From contig CM060115.1 of NCBI GenBank assembly GCA_030522415.1, forward strand, positions 12,509,315-12,573,314: a DNA stretch of 64,000 bases, given 5' to 3'. The position numbers and the translations under genes are program-made. The DNA is from Channallabes apus (Eukaryota; Chordata; Actinopteri; Siluriformes; Clariidae). The notes beneath the pieces were generated by a model that was given only the letters and a program-made list of their open reading frames with translations, made no database searches and was not told the origin of the DNA. Within the stretch, counting starts at the first letter, position 1. Every line of letters starts with the position of its first letter. Below are positions 1 to 11,300 of this stretch, piece after piece.

Positions 1-469
1 GCAGTGCATTCGTGGCTCACAGCTCAGAGTAAAAGATTTTTTAATAAGGGAACACGAAAGCTTCTTGACAGATGGAGAAACGTGTTTCGAAAAGCGAGGA
101 GATTATGTCAAAGAATGATGGATTTGTCTTTTTTTAAAGGTTAATTAAAATTAATTCTACAGCCAGAGAGCCGGATTATTTTTTAACTCACAATTAGTTA
201 ACAAATATTTAACGGGAAAAAAAAAAGTCCATCATTCTTATGGTGAAGCTTAAACAGAGGACGTTACACTTTTCTGTGAATGAGAAGCTGCATTTATTTG
301 TCTTTGAGAAGATAAAAGCTGGTGACTGAATTTTGAATGACTGTTTAATACTAAGTGGCCCTGTGTTGCTTTTTAACACATTTAAGTTTTTTAAAACTTA
401 TAAAACATATGTGTGATTTCTCTCTCTCTCTCTTTCCCTCTCTCTCTAAAACTCGTTCTCAGATGCTGC
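1..469. other. AT-rich intergenic sequence, nothing recognised
   Basis: No recognisable coding exon or repeat family is seen. Short open frames around 355-660 have no family features and run into the block described next. A short CT-rich run lies at about 418-447. Confidence 0.5.
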
Positions 470-760
470 TGTCCTGCTGGTCTGGATCCCTCACCGTGTC
501 AGGTCAAAGGCCAGCCAGCCCTATCGATCCCCCCGGTGAAGCCGCGCTTATCCCCTCCCGCTTCACTCCAGAAGTGCCAGAGCTGCTCGATTGTTCGGCG
601 TCTGGATCGATGGTGCGCGTGTGTGAGGGCCTCACGGTTAAGCAGCTCTTCCTCAGATAACTGACAGCTCCAAAGCTCAGGCCTTGACAGCAACTTGTCA
701 ATACAAATTTCACCGATTGATGAGTAATTAAAGGAATAAAAAGAGAGCTCGATCCGCTAT
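470..760. promoter_or_regulatory. Candidate conserved non-coding element
   Basis: This block differs from its AT-rich surroundings: it has balanced composition and no simple repeats. Its right half contains Meis/TGIF-like TGACAG sites (near 661 and 685) and homeobox-like AATTA (about 727). These are the kinds of sites seen in vertebrate developmental enhancers. It lies about 6.8 kb upstream of the Dmbx-family gene. Calling it regulatory is inference; only cross-species conservation could show it. Confidence 0.25.
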
Positions 761-1107
761 GGACTCTAACATCTGTTAAACAGGCGAGGTAAACAAAAAC
801 CAACAGGGGACATCTTAAAAGGCCAGACCCCTCTCTCAATGCTCTTCTAAGTCCCTCTGTAGTTTATAAGCGATCCAAAGGCTATTAAAGAGCGTTCAGA
901 TGGTCCTCGTCGATAAACGATTCACTGCAAGGCGATGCTAACTTTACAGAAAAGTCATACGAATTTTACACACTTCACATTTCTTATATATATATAAAAA
1001 AAAAAAAAAAGACTGGACTAGCAAGACTCGGCTAGTTCGGATGCATGGATGTGATCTTTAAGCATCGCAAAAACATTTTTAAAGAATGCTTAAAAGAATA
1101 GGTTGCT
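761..1107. other. Unassigned intergenic sequence
   Basis: No gene or repeat family is recognised. It contains a short TA run followed by an A homopolymer near 985-1010. Confidence 0.4.
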
Positions 1108-2205
1108 AGCTGGTGAGCGAATGTGAGCTAGCACACAAAGCTGTTGAGATCTTTTAGCTACGTATGCTAGGTCCTGGCTAATGCACAGCAGATACATACT
1201 GTATAGCAGCAGGTTAACATTTGTGCTACTGTAATCATTTTGTCAATGTATAGGATAATTAATATATATTTTTTAAAAATAATAAATTTAATTTGTACAA
1301 ATTAGCACAGAGTGTCTAAAGCATAGCCAGTGCTAGCTTCATTTACTGTCTGTCAGGATGTTAGCATTAGCAATATCCTTACAAAAAAATCAAACAATAA
1401 AATAGTGGCATCTTACAAATATGTACCAATATTTTAAAATCTGTGATGTATTTTAACTGATTTGGATATCATTATTGCATAATTTGTTCTAGCTAATGAG
1501 CTGGATGTGAGCTAGCAAGTTTTTTTTTGTTTGTTTGTTTGATTTTTTTTAGCTGTGCTGGTTTCATGCTAACACACACCAGATAAATTCAGCAGCAGGT
1601 TAACATTTGTGGTACAGTAACACTTTAGTTAATGTATAGGATAAAATAAACTATATTAAATAGAATTTGTACTATTTAGAAGAGAGTTTCTTTAGTGTGT
1701 AGTAGCTAATGTTAGCATTATTGATTGTTAGTGTTGTAGCATTATTGATTGTATGTCTGGATGTTAGCACTAGCAATATCCTTACAAGATTTTTTAATTA
1801 AAATTTTTAAATCCTTACAAACATTTTTAAAAATGATGTATTTTAATTGATTTTGAAGGAATTATTGCATAGCTAGTGAGCTGGATGTATGCTAGCAGGC
1901 AAAGCTTTTATTTTTTTTAGCTGTGCTAGCTTGATGCTAACACAAAGCAGATAAATATAGCAGGAGATTAATCTTTGTGCTACAAGTAATACTTTGTAAT
2001 TGTATATTGTAATAAATATAATAAAGTAAATATGTATAATTTAGTTTTTGAAGTGTAGCTAGTGTTAGCATAATTGATTGTATGTCATAATGTTAGCATT
2101 AGCATTATCCTTACAATAAAAGCGGTACATTACAAATGTATTATATAAATAAAATAGCAATATATTTTAATTTATTTGGACATTGCATTATTAATATTTT
2201 GTTTT
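1108..2205. repeat. Three diverged tandem copies of a ~350-380 bp unit
   Basis: Three head-to-tail copies start near 1108, 1491 and 1871. Each repeats the same ordered landmarks: GCTA-TGAGC then GATGT(G/A)TGCTAGC, TGCTAACAC, CAGATA, a GCAGGTTAACATTTGTG-like block, TGTATAGGATAA or a variant, GATGTTAGCA, TATCCTTACAA, then GATGTATTTTAA and ATTATTGCATA. The copies differ by many substitutions and small indels. No coding frame runs through them. The unit is not a family I recognise. Confidence 0.7.
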
Positions 2206-2559
2206 ATATATATATTCAGTTTTATGTGCCCACCACCCAACGCCTCTCTGTTAAGAGTCACGTCGGGTCTTTCCTGTCACTTCAAAGTGCTTAATCCCCG
2301 ACTGTGTACGTGGAGATCCCCGTCAAGCCTTTTAAACTGCAGGAGGGACTAAAAAAAAACTCAAAAGACCAAACCATTTGCACTAAAACTCTGCACTAAT
2401 GAAATTAGGAGGCCTACATCCAGTTAGACGAGTGTAAATAACCCGGAGGATGTTTAAATGTGATGGAAGCATGTTTTAGCTTGATGTTTTGGTGTAAACG
2501 GCCACCTCCTTTCTGCGGTCGAGTTGAAATGGGTGTGTGGGTTGGAGAAAAACTTAAAC

Positions 2560-3090
2560 ATACAGCAGGAGGAAAAAGTTTCAAGGTCAATCTGTCAACA
2601 ACAGGATGTTGGAGAGAAGAAGAGACAAGAAAGAAAAGGAAAAGCAAGAACTGGGGAAAAAGTGTGACTAAGAAAGGAGATAATGAATTGTATAAAATTA
2701 AAGAGAAAATAAAAACGAAGGAGAGATGTTAAGAGTGGAAAAAGAAAGTGCAGAAGTGTAGGGCACAGAAAACAATAAAAGAAGAGAAGAAAGAAGATGA
2801 ACGATAAAGAGAAGAAAACCAGAGGGGAAAGGAGTAGAATAATGTACAAATAACAACAAAAGAAAATAGTTGAAAGAAGAAAAACTGAAGAGAGGAGGAA
2901 TAATTAACCTTATATAGTTAACACAACTCAAAGACAGACATAAAAGAAAGGATATACAACGCTAAAACTAGAAACAGTAAATGAGAGAAGAGAAGAGAAT
3001 GAGAGAGGACATGGATTAGAAAAAGTTTGAAGAATTAGAAAAGTAAAAGAGAAGCTATAAATTGAGAAAAGAATGTAGAGGTGAGCGGGG
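2560..3090 (+). repeat. Purine-rich (A/G) stretch
   Basis: The + strand is overwhelmingly A and G here, dominated by GAAA, GAGA and AAGAA words. The open frames on both strands are by-products of this composition (Lys/Glu on one strand, Phe/Ser/Leu on the other). No gene is supported. Confidence 0.5.
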
Positions 3091-3945
3091 TGGTTGGAGG
3101 GTTCTGGAGATGAATAGAGATGCATGAAAAGGCATGGAGAGAAACCGAAATGTGTGGAGAAATGTGGAAGGAGATGATGCAGATGTGTGAAGATGGTGTA
3201 TAGACTTGTGGAGAACTGTGGCGATAGGGTGGAGATGTCTGGAGACAGAGATGGAGAGATGTGGAGATGTATGAAGATGGTGTGGGAGATGAACTGAAGA
3301 TGGCATGCAGAATTGTGATGATGATGATGTGAAGACGTGGATACAAATTAAAATTGTTTGAGGATGTGTGGAGACATGTAATGGGACATGTTGCGTTGTG
3401 TCAAGACAGGTAAAGCTGTGAAGATGTTTAGATGTGTGGAGATGTGGAGAGTGTGTTGAGATATGTGACGACAGTGTGGAGATGGACTGGGACATATGGA
3501 GACACGCGGACATGGTGTGGAGACATGTGGAGGTGTGGAAAATGTGAAGATGGATTGGGACATGTGGAGATAGATGGAGACATGGACATGTGGAGATTGT
3601 GTGAAGACGTGGCGATGTGTCTGGGACAATCTGGGGATGGATTGAGAGACATGTAAAGACAAGTGGAGACGGTGGAGACGTGTTCCGGCGTGATGGTGTG
3701 GAGACTGTGGAGGTGTGTGGAGAAGAGTGGCGGTAGATGGGGTCATGTGGAGATGTGAGCAGACTGGAGATACTGTATGTGGTGATGGTGTGGAGACTCT
3801 GGAGACGTGTGGAGATGAGGGGAGGTAAATGGGGACATGTGGAGATGTGTGGAGGTGAGTGGATAGGTGTGGAGTTTGTGGAGATGAGTGAAGGTAGATG
3901 GAGACATGCTGAGACGTGTGGAGACTGTGGAGGGGGGTTTAGTAG
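3091..3945 (+). repeat. Degenerate GTGGAGA(T/C) minisatellite
   Basis: Irregular repeats of GTGGAGATG, GTGGAGACATG and TGTGGAGAC fill about 850 bp with strong strand asymmetry (G-rich and C-poor on +). Spacing varies around 6-18 bp, so it is an old, scrambled array rather than a clean satellite. The Ser/His/Thr-rich open frames on the minus strand are translations of the repeat and are not genes. Confidence 0.75.
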
Positions 3946-4195
3946 CAGCGGTTTTCAGGCAGGGGAGTCACACAGAAGCAGCGTCTTTGTGCTGCTCTAA
4001 TCCTCCAAGCCGACACAGCTTTGGCCAGGTTTCATTGGGAAAGTGGCATGAAATAAATGCTTCATTTCTTCGCAGCAAATCTGCGCTAATCCCACAGGCC
4101 GAGGAGACAAAGGCTTCTGAGCCGAGAGCTTTAAACCGGGTTCAGGGCCTGAGCACCGCCCGAGCTCTTCTAAATGACTTACTTTACACTGACAC
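3946..4195. promoter_or_regulatory. Candidate conserved non-coding block with TAATCC sites
   Basis: Complex, balanced-composition sequence lies between two purine-rich tracts. It contains two TAATCC motifs (near 3999 and 4087), the core bound by K50 homeodomains such as Otx, Gsc and the Dmbx type. It is about 3.3 kb upstream of the Dmbx-family gene. An enhancer role is inference. Confidence 0.25.
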
Positions 4196-4199
4196 TAAC

Positions 4200-4990
4200 A
4201 CACACTGACAGCCAAGAACACCGCGAAGAAGAGAAGAGGAACGAAAAGAACAGGCGATGAATACAAGGAGAAAAGAAAAAGAAATCACACAGCGCAGATA
4301 CAGGTAGCGGGAGATGTGTGCAAAAATATTGGTACAGCTGTTTAAAAGAATTCCTATCACATTTCATTTGACAGGTTCATCACGTTTTCTTCATCCATGC
4401 CGTGAATTGTAAGACCCAGAAAATCCAGATGGAAAAATCGCATTTATTTTTCTTACAAAATATAAACAACTTATTTGATTATATTACACATGGTGTCTCT
4501 AGTGTATAGGATTGGAAAAGTTTGGAACCCTCATACACGCATGTGGAGGAGAAAAAAAAGAGAATAAAATGATAAAAAAGGTAAAAAAAAAAATAAAGTT
4601 GGGGAAAAGATCAAAGAAGAGGGTAAGACACTAAAACAGAGCAAGAAGAAAACAGATGAAAAGGAAACTGAAAGGTTTAAAGGAAACAAAGAAAGAAGGA
4701 GAAAATACAGGTCACACAAAAGTGAGAAAAGAATGCAAAAGGAAAAAAGGGGGAAATCCAGGAGGAAGAGATATTTGAATGTAAAAGTTTGCATCACCCA
4801 TGGGTAAAAAAAATAGTAAACAGAATAAATAAAGAGAAATAATAGACAAAAATTGACTGGCAATAGAAATTGGGGAAAAAAATAATTAATTAAAGAAATG
4901 TGAGAAGAAAATTAGGAAAATGTGCCAGAAATAAAATTTTGTATTCTAAATAATTAAAAAACAGTACAAGATACTGTCAAAGATTCAATA
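4200..4990. other. A/G-rich intergenic sequence
   Basis: Long A/G-biased sequence with AGAAGAAAA-type words and no supported exon. A C homopolymer lies just beyond it, at about 5024-5038. Confidence 0.4.
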
Positions 4991-5297
4991 GGGAGAATTA
5001 TATATGTTTGTGTGCAAAAGTTTGCCCCCCCCCCCCCCAGGGATGAATGGATAGCTAGACAAACAAAGAAATAAATAAACAAACAAACACCCAAACACAA
5101 ACCTTTATGTTGGAATAAACGTTTTTAACGTGTCTAACTTTTGCACACTACGGTATCCAGTATTCAGCTTAGAATTCCGTTACCGGAAAGTCAAAGGATG
5201 TGGTCTGTGTGTGCGTGTGTGTGTGTGTGTTCTATTAAACAGTTTTTTGTGTTCTCAGTTCTATGTGTGGTGAAAGCAGATGAAGGAACCCTGGGCA

Positions 5298-5331
<34 letters not shown>
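5298..5331. repeat. (CA)n microsatellite
   Basis: Uninterrupted CA dinucleotides. A shorter GT run lies just upstream at about 5210-5230. Confidence 0.9.
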
Positions 5332-5334
<3 letters not shown>

Positions 5335-5339
5335 TGCAC

Positions 5340-5984
5340 CCGTGGGAAAGACAGCAAAGCCCTAAGCTCTGCAGTTTCATCAGGCTTTAGTGGAATTTAC
5401 ATCTTTAAGACTCTGGAGCGGTTCTGAAGATGATCTGGTTTGAGCCGGTTTAAAGCACTTAGCTAGAAAACGGCACGCGGAACACTTCAGGGTGGGATGA
5501 TGTAGGGAAATAATCAACAACATGGTGATATGATGGAGCAAATTCACTTCATCAAACTGTTCTATATCCCTCATACCACGGTGCTACCGTGAGCCAATAA
5601 ATACTTTTAATCCGTTAATGTTCTGAAGATAAGAGAAGATGTTGAACCCTTTAAAGAAAAATGCAACAAATACTAAGACATTACGGATTTGCTAAATGTT
5701 CAATGTGAAATGCTTTAGTTTAAAAAAATGATAATAAAAAATAATATTGGAATATAATTTGGAGTTTAGTGACAAACACGTATTCACTTCAAAGGTTCTT
5801 TAAAGTTTCTTTAGCTCCATCAAAGGCTTCGATTTTGAGTCTTTTTTCATAGGAAACTAAATTTCTACTGTATGTAGACCTTATAATAGTTCTTTCAGAG
5901 TCACAAATGAAGGGTGTAAAGGCATGTGCAAAATCATACATTTTTCTCACAACAGAAAACATCTGGTGCGATTACAGCTGAGAC
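5340..5984. other. Unassigned intergenic sequence
   Basis: No coding exon, RNA gene or recognised repeat family is seen. Confidence 0.4.
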
Positions 5985-6440
5985 TTTTCATTTCGAGTGG
6001 ATTCCTTTCACAAGCGTTCAGACAAACCATGGAACCTGTTAGCAAAGTAAACTGTCGAGGAGCTCTCGGCACCGGAGTGGAGAGCAGCAGAAAGGCCTGC
6101 TGACAGAAAGCAGTCAAAAAGGCCATTTTAATGTTATTAGAACGTGGCCAGCCCCAGAGATTAGCTCAGCACATTGTCCTAATTGTTTGAACAGAGACGG
6201 AGGGAGTGCTTTCGGAGACCAGAGGCTTTACAGAAATCTCTCAAGTTCAATAGTTTTAGGAGGGGGGGGGGTCAGGGGGGGAGAAATCCAAGCCCTCCAA
6301 ATCTCCTTCTTCTTCCTCCCCCCCCTCCTCATCCTCTCTAATCCGGCCTAATGCCTTTCTCTCTATTGGCTAATGGCCGAGGGAGGACAGAGCGCCGTGT
6401 CTTAAATAGTGTGCTGGCTGTTTGGGCTTTAGCGAGTCGA
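5985..6440 (+). promoter_or_regulatory. Candidate promoter or enhancer of the Dmbx-family gene
   Basis: A complex block with Sox-like ATTGT motifs (near 6173 and 6180) is followed by G-rich and C-rich runs, a CTAATCC motif near 6337, an inverted CCAAT (ATTGG, near 6365) and a TTAAATAG TATA-like element near 6402. About 120 bp further on, CCAG|GTAAAT at 6528/6529 could be a splice donor. Together these would fit a promoter and a non-coding first exon that splices to the acceptor at 7426. This is inferred from motifs and position only. Confidence 0.3.
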
Positions 6441-6529
6441 TCCAGAAACACACACCCACACACACACACACATGCAGGAGTGTAGGATTATTGAGATTAT
6501 TTTAAAGCCTTTTTAACTCCTTATCCAGG

Positions 6530-7426
6530 TAAATGTTATTAATATTATATTTGTAGTGTATACCTGAACCACATGCTGTGAAAAAAAGTGTGCAAGTGCT
6601 TTGTCATTATTTTGCCTTAATATTTTAACTTAACCATTCATTTTATTTATGACTTCATAACTCGTTGACAGCTATGTCATTATATTAATGTTATATGTAA
6701 TGTTGTTATTTTTATTGAATGACTCATTGTTTAAAAGATGAAAAGTCTTTATTTTATCTCCTTATTGTGACATTATTTTATTAACTGTTATTTGGTTATA
6801 ATAACTTGTTATTTGGAAAAAAAAAATCCTGAAAATAAGTCAAAGTTGTGTTATGTAATAACATAATGGCAAAAATGCGATGTCAATATTTGGACTTATC
6901 TTGTTATTATGCAATACCGTTATCTTAATATTATGTTATTTATATATTAGTTATATATTAGATGTTTTCTTCTCTATATTTTATTATACATTATTAAACA
7001 TTATTTCATTATTTTGTCATTATGCTTTTTGTTTTTACTTAATAACTATAAATATATATAAAGTTTTATAAACATTATTATTAAGTAAAAAAATCTGACA
7101 AAATGTGTTAAAATATGATGATAATGAGTTATTTTTAAAAAAAAGTTATTAAGTTCAAATTATGTTAAAATGTCACTTTTACTAATTTTTTTTTTTTTTA
7201 CTTTTTTTTTTTTACTTATTGTAATCCTATGAACTCAATATTTAATAGTCTATCATTAAGCCTGGATAAAAAAGCCCTGAACTACAATAAAGTTTTTAGG
7301 GATCAATGTCTTGTATTTTTAGTCTAAATCTAAATATTTTACTTTATTGGTGAAATATGTATCTGTATATTCTTGACTCTGACTTTTATAAATAAATATA
7401 TAATCTGAGAGTAATTTGTCTTAACA
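6530..7426. other. AT-rich sequence before the first coding exon
   Basis: Very AT-rich sequence with T homopolymers near 7187-7210. Its short open frames are hydrophobic by-products of composition. A TTAACAG acceptor-like motif ends it at 7426, ten bases before the start codon used for the Dmbx-family gene, so it may be a 5' intron. Confidence 0.35.
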
Positions 7427-7436
7427 GGCAGGAGAG

Positions 7437-7554
7437 ATGAATTCTCCGTACTTTTGCGCTCTTCACCCCGCGCTGTGTTTGGATCTTCACCAGCAGATGG
7501 CGCAGCGATACCGGCTTCACTCACACACCGTCACTGTGGCCGAGAGACTCGTAG
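7437..7554 (+). CDS. dmbx: Dmbx-family gene, coding exon 1
   Basis: It encodes residues 1-39 plus the first base of codon 40. The start was chosen because MNS and LHQQ line up with Dmbx1 and the frame reaches AERLV. It ends at GTAG|GTAAAC (phase 1). The preceding TTAACAG at 7420-7426 could be an acceptor, making this the second exon of the transcript. Confidence 0.75.
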
Positions 7555-8265
7555 GTAAACAATAACAACACGCCCCTTATTTTACACATCTGGTTAGAAT
7601 GGAGTGCAAAAGTTTTAGCCCCAGGTTAGAAAAGTTCCTTTATTCTTGCCTGATTTTATAAAGGAGGTTATTATTATTTTTTATGTATTTATTTATTGTT
7701 GCATTGCCTTTTTTTTTTATTTTTTTATAAAAATTTATTGTAAAAATGTAAATTTAAAATGTTTTTTTTTTTTTTTTAGGTTGGTCTTAAACCAAGTTTT
7801 GATATTTTTTCCCCCTCTTGGTTCATGCCAACTTCTGTTATAGAACTTTATTATACATGCAAAATAATAATAATTAAAAAAAATCTGTAAATGTATAATT
7901 TATGAAAATTTATTATAGAATTTCAAATACACTAAACTAGTGTGATTTGCACAAAAAAACATAAAAAAAAAAAAACACAATGCACTGGATATACCAGTTA
8001 ATAGGTGTTTTAGTATAAAGATATAAACTTTATTATAATAAGCATACTTAATATTTTAAATAAATAAATAAACAAACAAACAAAGTTTCATTTTGATCTT
8101 TAATCCAGATTTTTATTTTATTTTAAACCATATATTTAATATTCATTCATTCATCTTCTATACCGCTTTATCCTGTATTTAGGGTCGCGGGGACCTGGAG
8201 CCTATCCCAGGAGACTCTGGGCACTAGGCAGGGTACATCCTGGACAGGGTGCCAATCCATCGCAG

Positions 8266-8304
<39 letters not shown>

Positions 8305-11300
8305 ATTCACACACTACGGTCAATTTAGGAACGCCAATTAGCCTAACCTGCATATCTTTGGACTGTGGGAGGAAACCGGAGTACCCGGAGGAAACCCACC
8401 AAGCACGGGGAGAACATGCAAACTCCATGCACACAGAGACGGGAATCGAACCCAGACCCTGGAGGTGCAAGGCGACAGTGCTAACATATTTAATATTGTT
8501 TCAAATAAAAACCATAATATTCTGCATATTCATTTATTCAGTTCATTGCAGTAAAATCTTTCTATTCTATCCTACTTTTTAATTCTTAGTTCTTTAGTTC
8601 TACTTTTGAACAGTCGTATAAACACTTCACTGCGTATCATACTGTATACGGTCGTATATGTGGAAAAATGACATGTTAATTTGATTCATTATGGTGTCTA
8701 ATTTACTGTATTAGTTTTTAAACCCAATTTGTTCCAGTTGATGTCCTTTTGTTTTTAGATTTTATATTTAGTTTATAATTCATAATAATAGTTTCTTTGC
8801 ATAGATTAAGCACGAATTTCAAACAATTGTGATTCACAGTAATATTTAATGGATCTTTTTACTTTTTTTTTTTTTTCTCGGCCCAGCAAAATTGGCTCCG
8901 CCTTCAGCTGGAACTTAACCTTATTATTGGCTGCTTATTTCTTGAAATGTTAGAATTGATCTAGATTTTAACTCCAGTGACGCCTTTAAGTTTCCCCTCA
9001 TGTGCAGCAGAGGAAAACATCTATCACCTTTAAACATCCTCAGAAGAACTAAATATCATCATAAAGTGGCACAATAATTCATATTTTCATTTTTAATCTT
9101 TCAACATCGACGAAAAATAAGAAACACGACATTAATGTGAAGAATGTCTGGTTGTAATCTGATTGTGTCTGTGTGCATTTCAGAGCTGATCCTCGAGGCA
9201 CGCGACGGAGGTCTGCAGAAGCAGCGGAGAAGCAGGACGGCTTTCACCGTGTCGCAGCTGCAGGCGCTGGAGAAAGCGTTCCAACAAACTCAGTATCCTG
9301 ACGTGGCCATGAGAGAGAGGCTGGCCGTCTGCGTCAACCTCCCCGAAGCACGCGTTCAGGTGAGAACCCTGACAACCCGGGTTCTTCCGGGTTCTCCAGT
9401 TTCCTTCCAGGCATGCAAATTAGGCTAATTAACATTTCCAAATTGCCTTGTGCTCATTAACGGATTGGCACCTCGTTCCGGGTACCTTGCCTTCTGCAGT
9501 GAGTCCGCTAGGATACGTGAGAGAATCAAAACCAGATTTTAAATTATTATTATATACCTGTGGATTGAATTAAAACTGACACTGTTACTGCTATAGAAAA
9601 TTAATCGACACCTTTTGTCCAATCAGAATCCAGAATTCCACTCTGCGGTGGCGTATAGTATGTTTACGTCTGCAAGTTTTAAATAAACACTTAAAAGAAA
9701 AATGTTAAGGCTGCAAGATCCAATAATACAAGACTCAAATAATACTGTATATAATATGCAACCTTGTGCTGCCATCTGTTGGCGAGTTACAAAATTAGTC
9801 TCGAGACTTTTTGATACCACCTTGTATTACGTTGTAGCACTACTGTGCTGCTCCATATTGTGTCAATATATTACACTATATCTATCTTTGACTAAAAGCA
9901 TATATACTGTATTGATAGTATATAGTATATCTACACCGCGTTCCAAATTATTATGCAAATTGGACGTAAGTGTCATAAACATTAAATGTTTGGTTTTTAA
10001 ATTAAACTCATGCATGGTGTCGTGTCTCAGGGCTCTTTGGATCACTGAAATGAATCTCAGACACGTGTGATAATTAGTTTGCCAGATGAGGCCAATTAAA
10101 GGAAAAGTACTGAAGAAGGTTGTTCCACATTATTAAGCAGCCGCAGGTTTCAAGCGATATGGGAAAGTAAAAGGATCTCTGCTGCCGAAAAGCATAAAAT
10201 ATTGCAATGCCTTGGACGAGGTATAAAAACATTAGATATTTCACGAAAACTTAAGCGTGATCATCGTACTGTGAAGACATTCGTGTCTGATTCAGAGCAC
10301 AGACAGGTTCGTGCAGATAAAGGCAGAATGAAGACGGTTTCTGCAAGACAAATTCATCGGATTAAGAGAGCAGCTGCTGGAATGCCATTACAAAGCAGCA
10401 AACAGGTATTTGAAGCTGCTGGTGCCTCTGGAGTCCCGCGAACCTCAAGGTGTAGGATCCTTTAAAGGCCTGCAGTTGTGCATAAACCTACTATTCGGCC
10501 CCTAATCAATGCTCACAAGCAGAACCGGTTGCAGTGGGCCCAGGCATACATGAAGACAAGTTTTTAAACAGTCTTGTTTACTGATGAGTGTCGTGCAGCC
10601 CTGGATGGTCCAGATGGATGGAGTAGTGGATGGTTGGTGGATGGCCACCATGTCAACAAGGCTGCGACGTCAACAAGGAGGTGCCGGAGTCATGTTTTGG
10701 GCCGGAATCATGGGGAGAGAGCTGGTAGGCCCCTGTAGGGTCCCTGAAGGTGTGAAAATGACCTCTGCAAAGTATATTGACTGACCGCATTCTTCCATGG
10801 TACAAAAAGAAGAACCGTGCCTTCTGTAGCAAAATCATCTTCATGCACGACAATGCACCATCTCAAGCTGCAAAGAATACCTCTGTGTCATTGGCTGCTA
10901 TGGGCATAAAAGATGAGAAACTCATGGTGTGGCCACCATCCTCCCCTGACCTCAACCCCACTGAGAACCTTTGAGGGTGGGAGGCAGTTTGATTCAAAAC
11001 AGCAGCTCTGGGAGGCTATTCTGACATCCCGCAAAGAAACTCAAGCAGAAACTGTCCAAAAACTCACAAGTTCAATGGATGCAAGAATTGTGAAGGTGAT
11101 ATCAAAGAAGGGGTCCTATGTTATGCCCTGTTAGGATGTTTCCGATTTCTTTAAATATGACCTCCTAATGCTGCAAATTCAACAAAAGCCTATTTTCAGT
11201 TCTTTACAACCTATAAAATGTTTGAACTCAGTTGTGCATAATAATTATACTGACTGTCATTTGCATTGACTAATTATGAAAATCAGAGGAAGATATCATT

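Noticed and set aside
3035..3746. Ser/His/Thr-rich minus-strand open frames up to 152 codons
   Set aside because: They are translations of the GTGGAGA minisatellite; the composition follows the repeat and there is no domain or splice support.
4531..4863. Phe/Leu-rich minus-strand frame of 110 codons, membrane-protein-like
   Set aside because: It results from A/G-rich + strand DNA; there is no start context, splice site or family resemblance.
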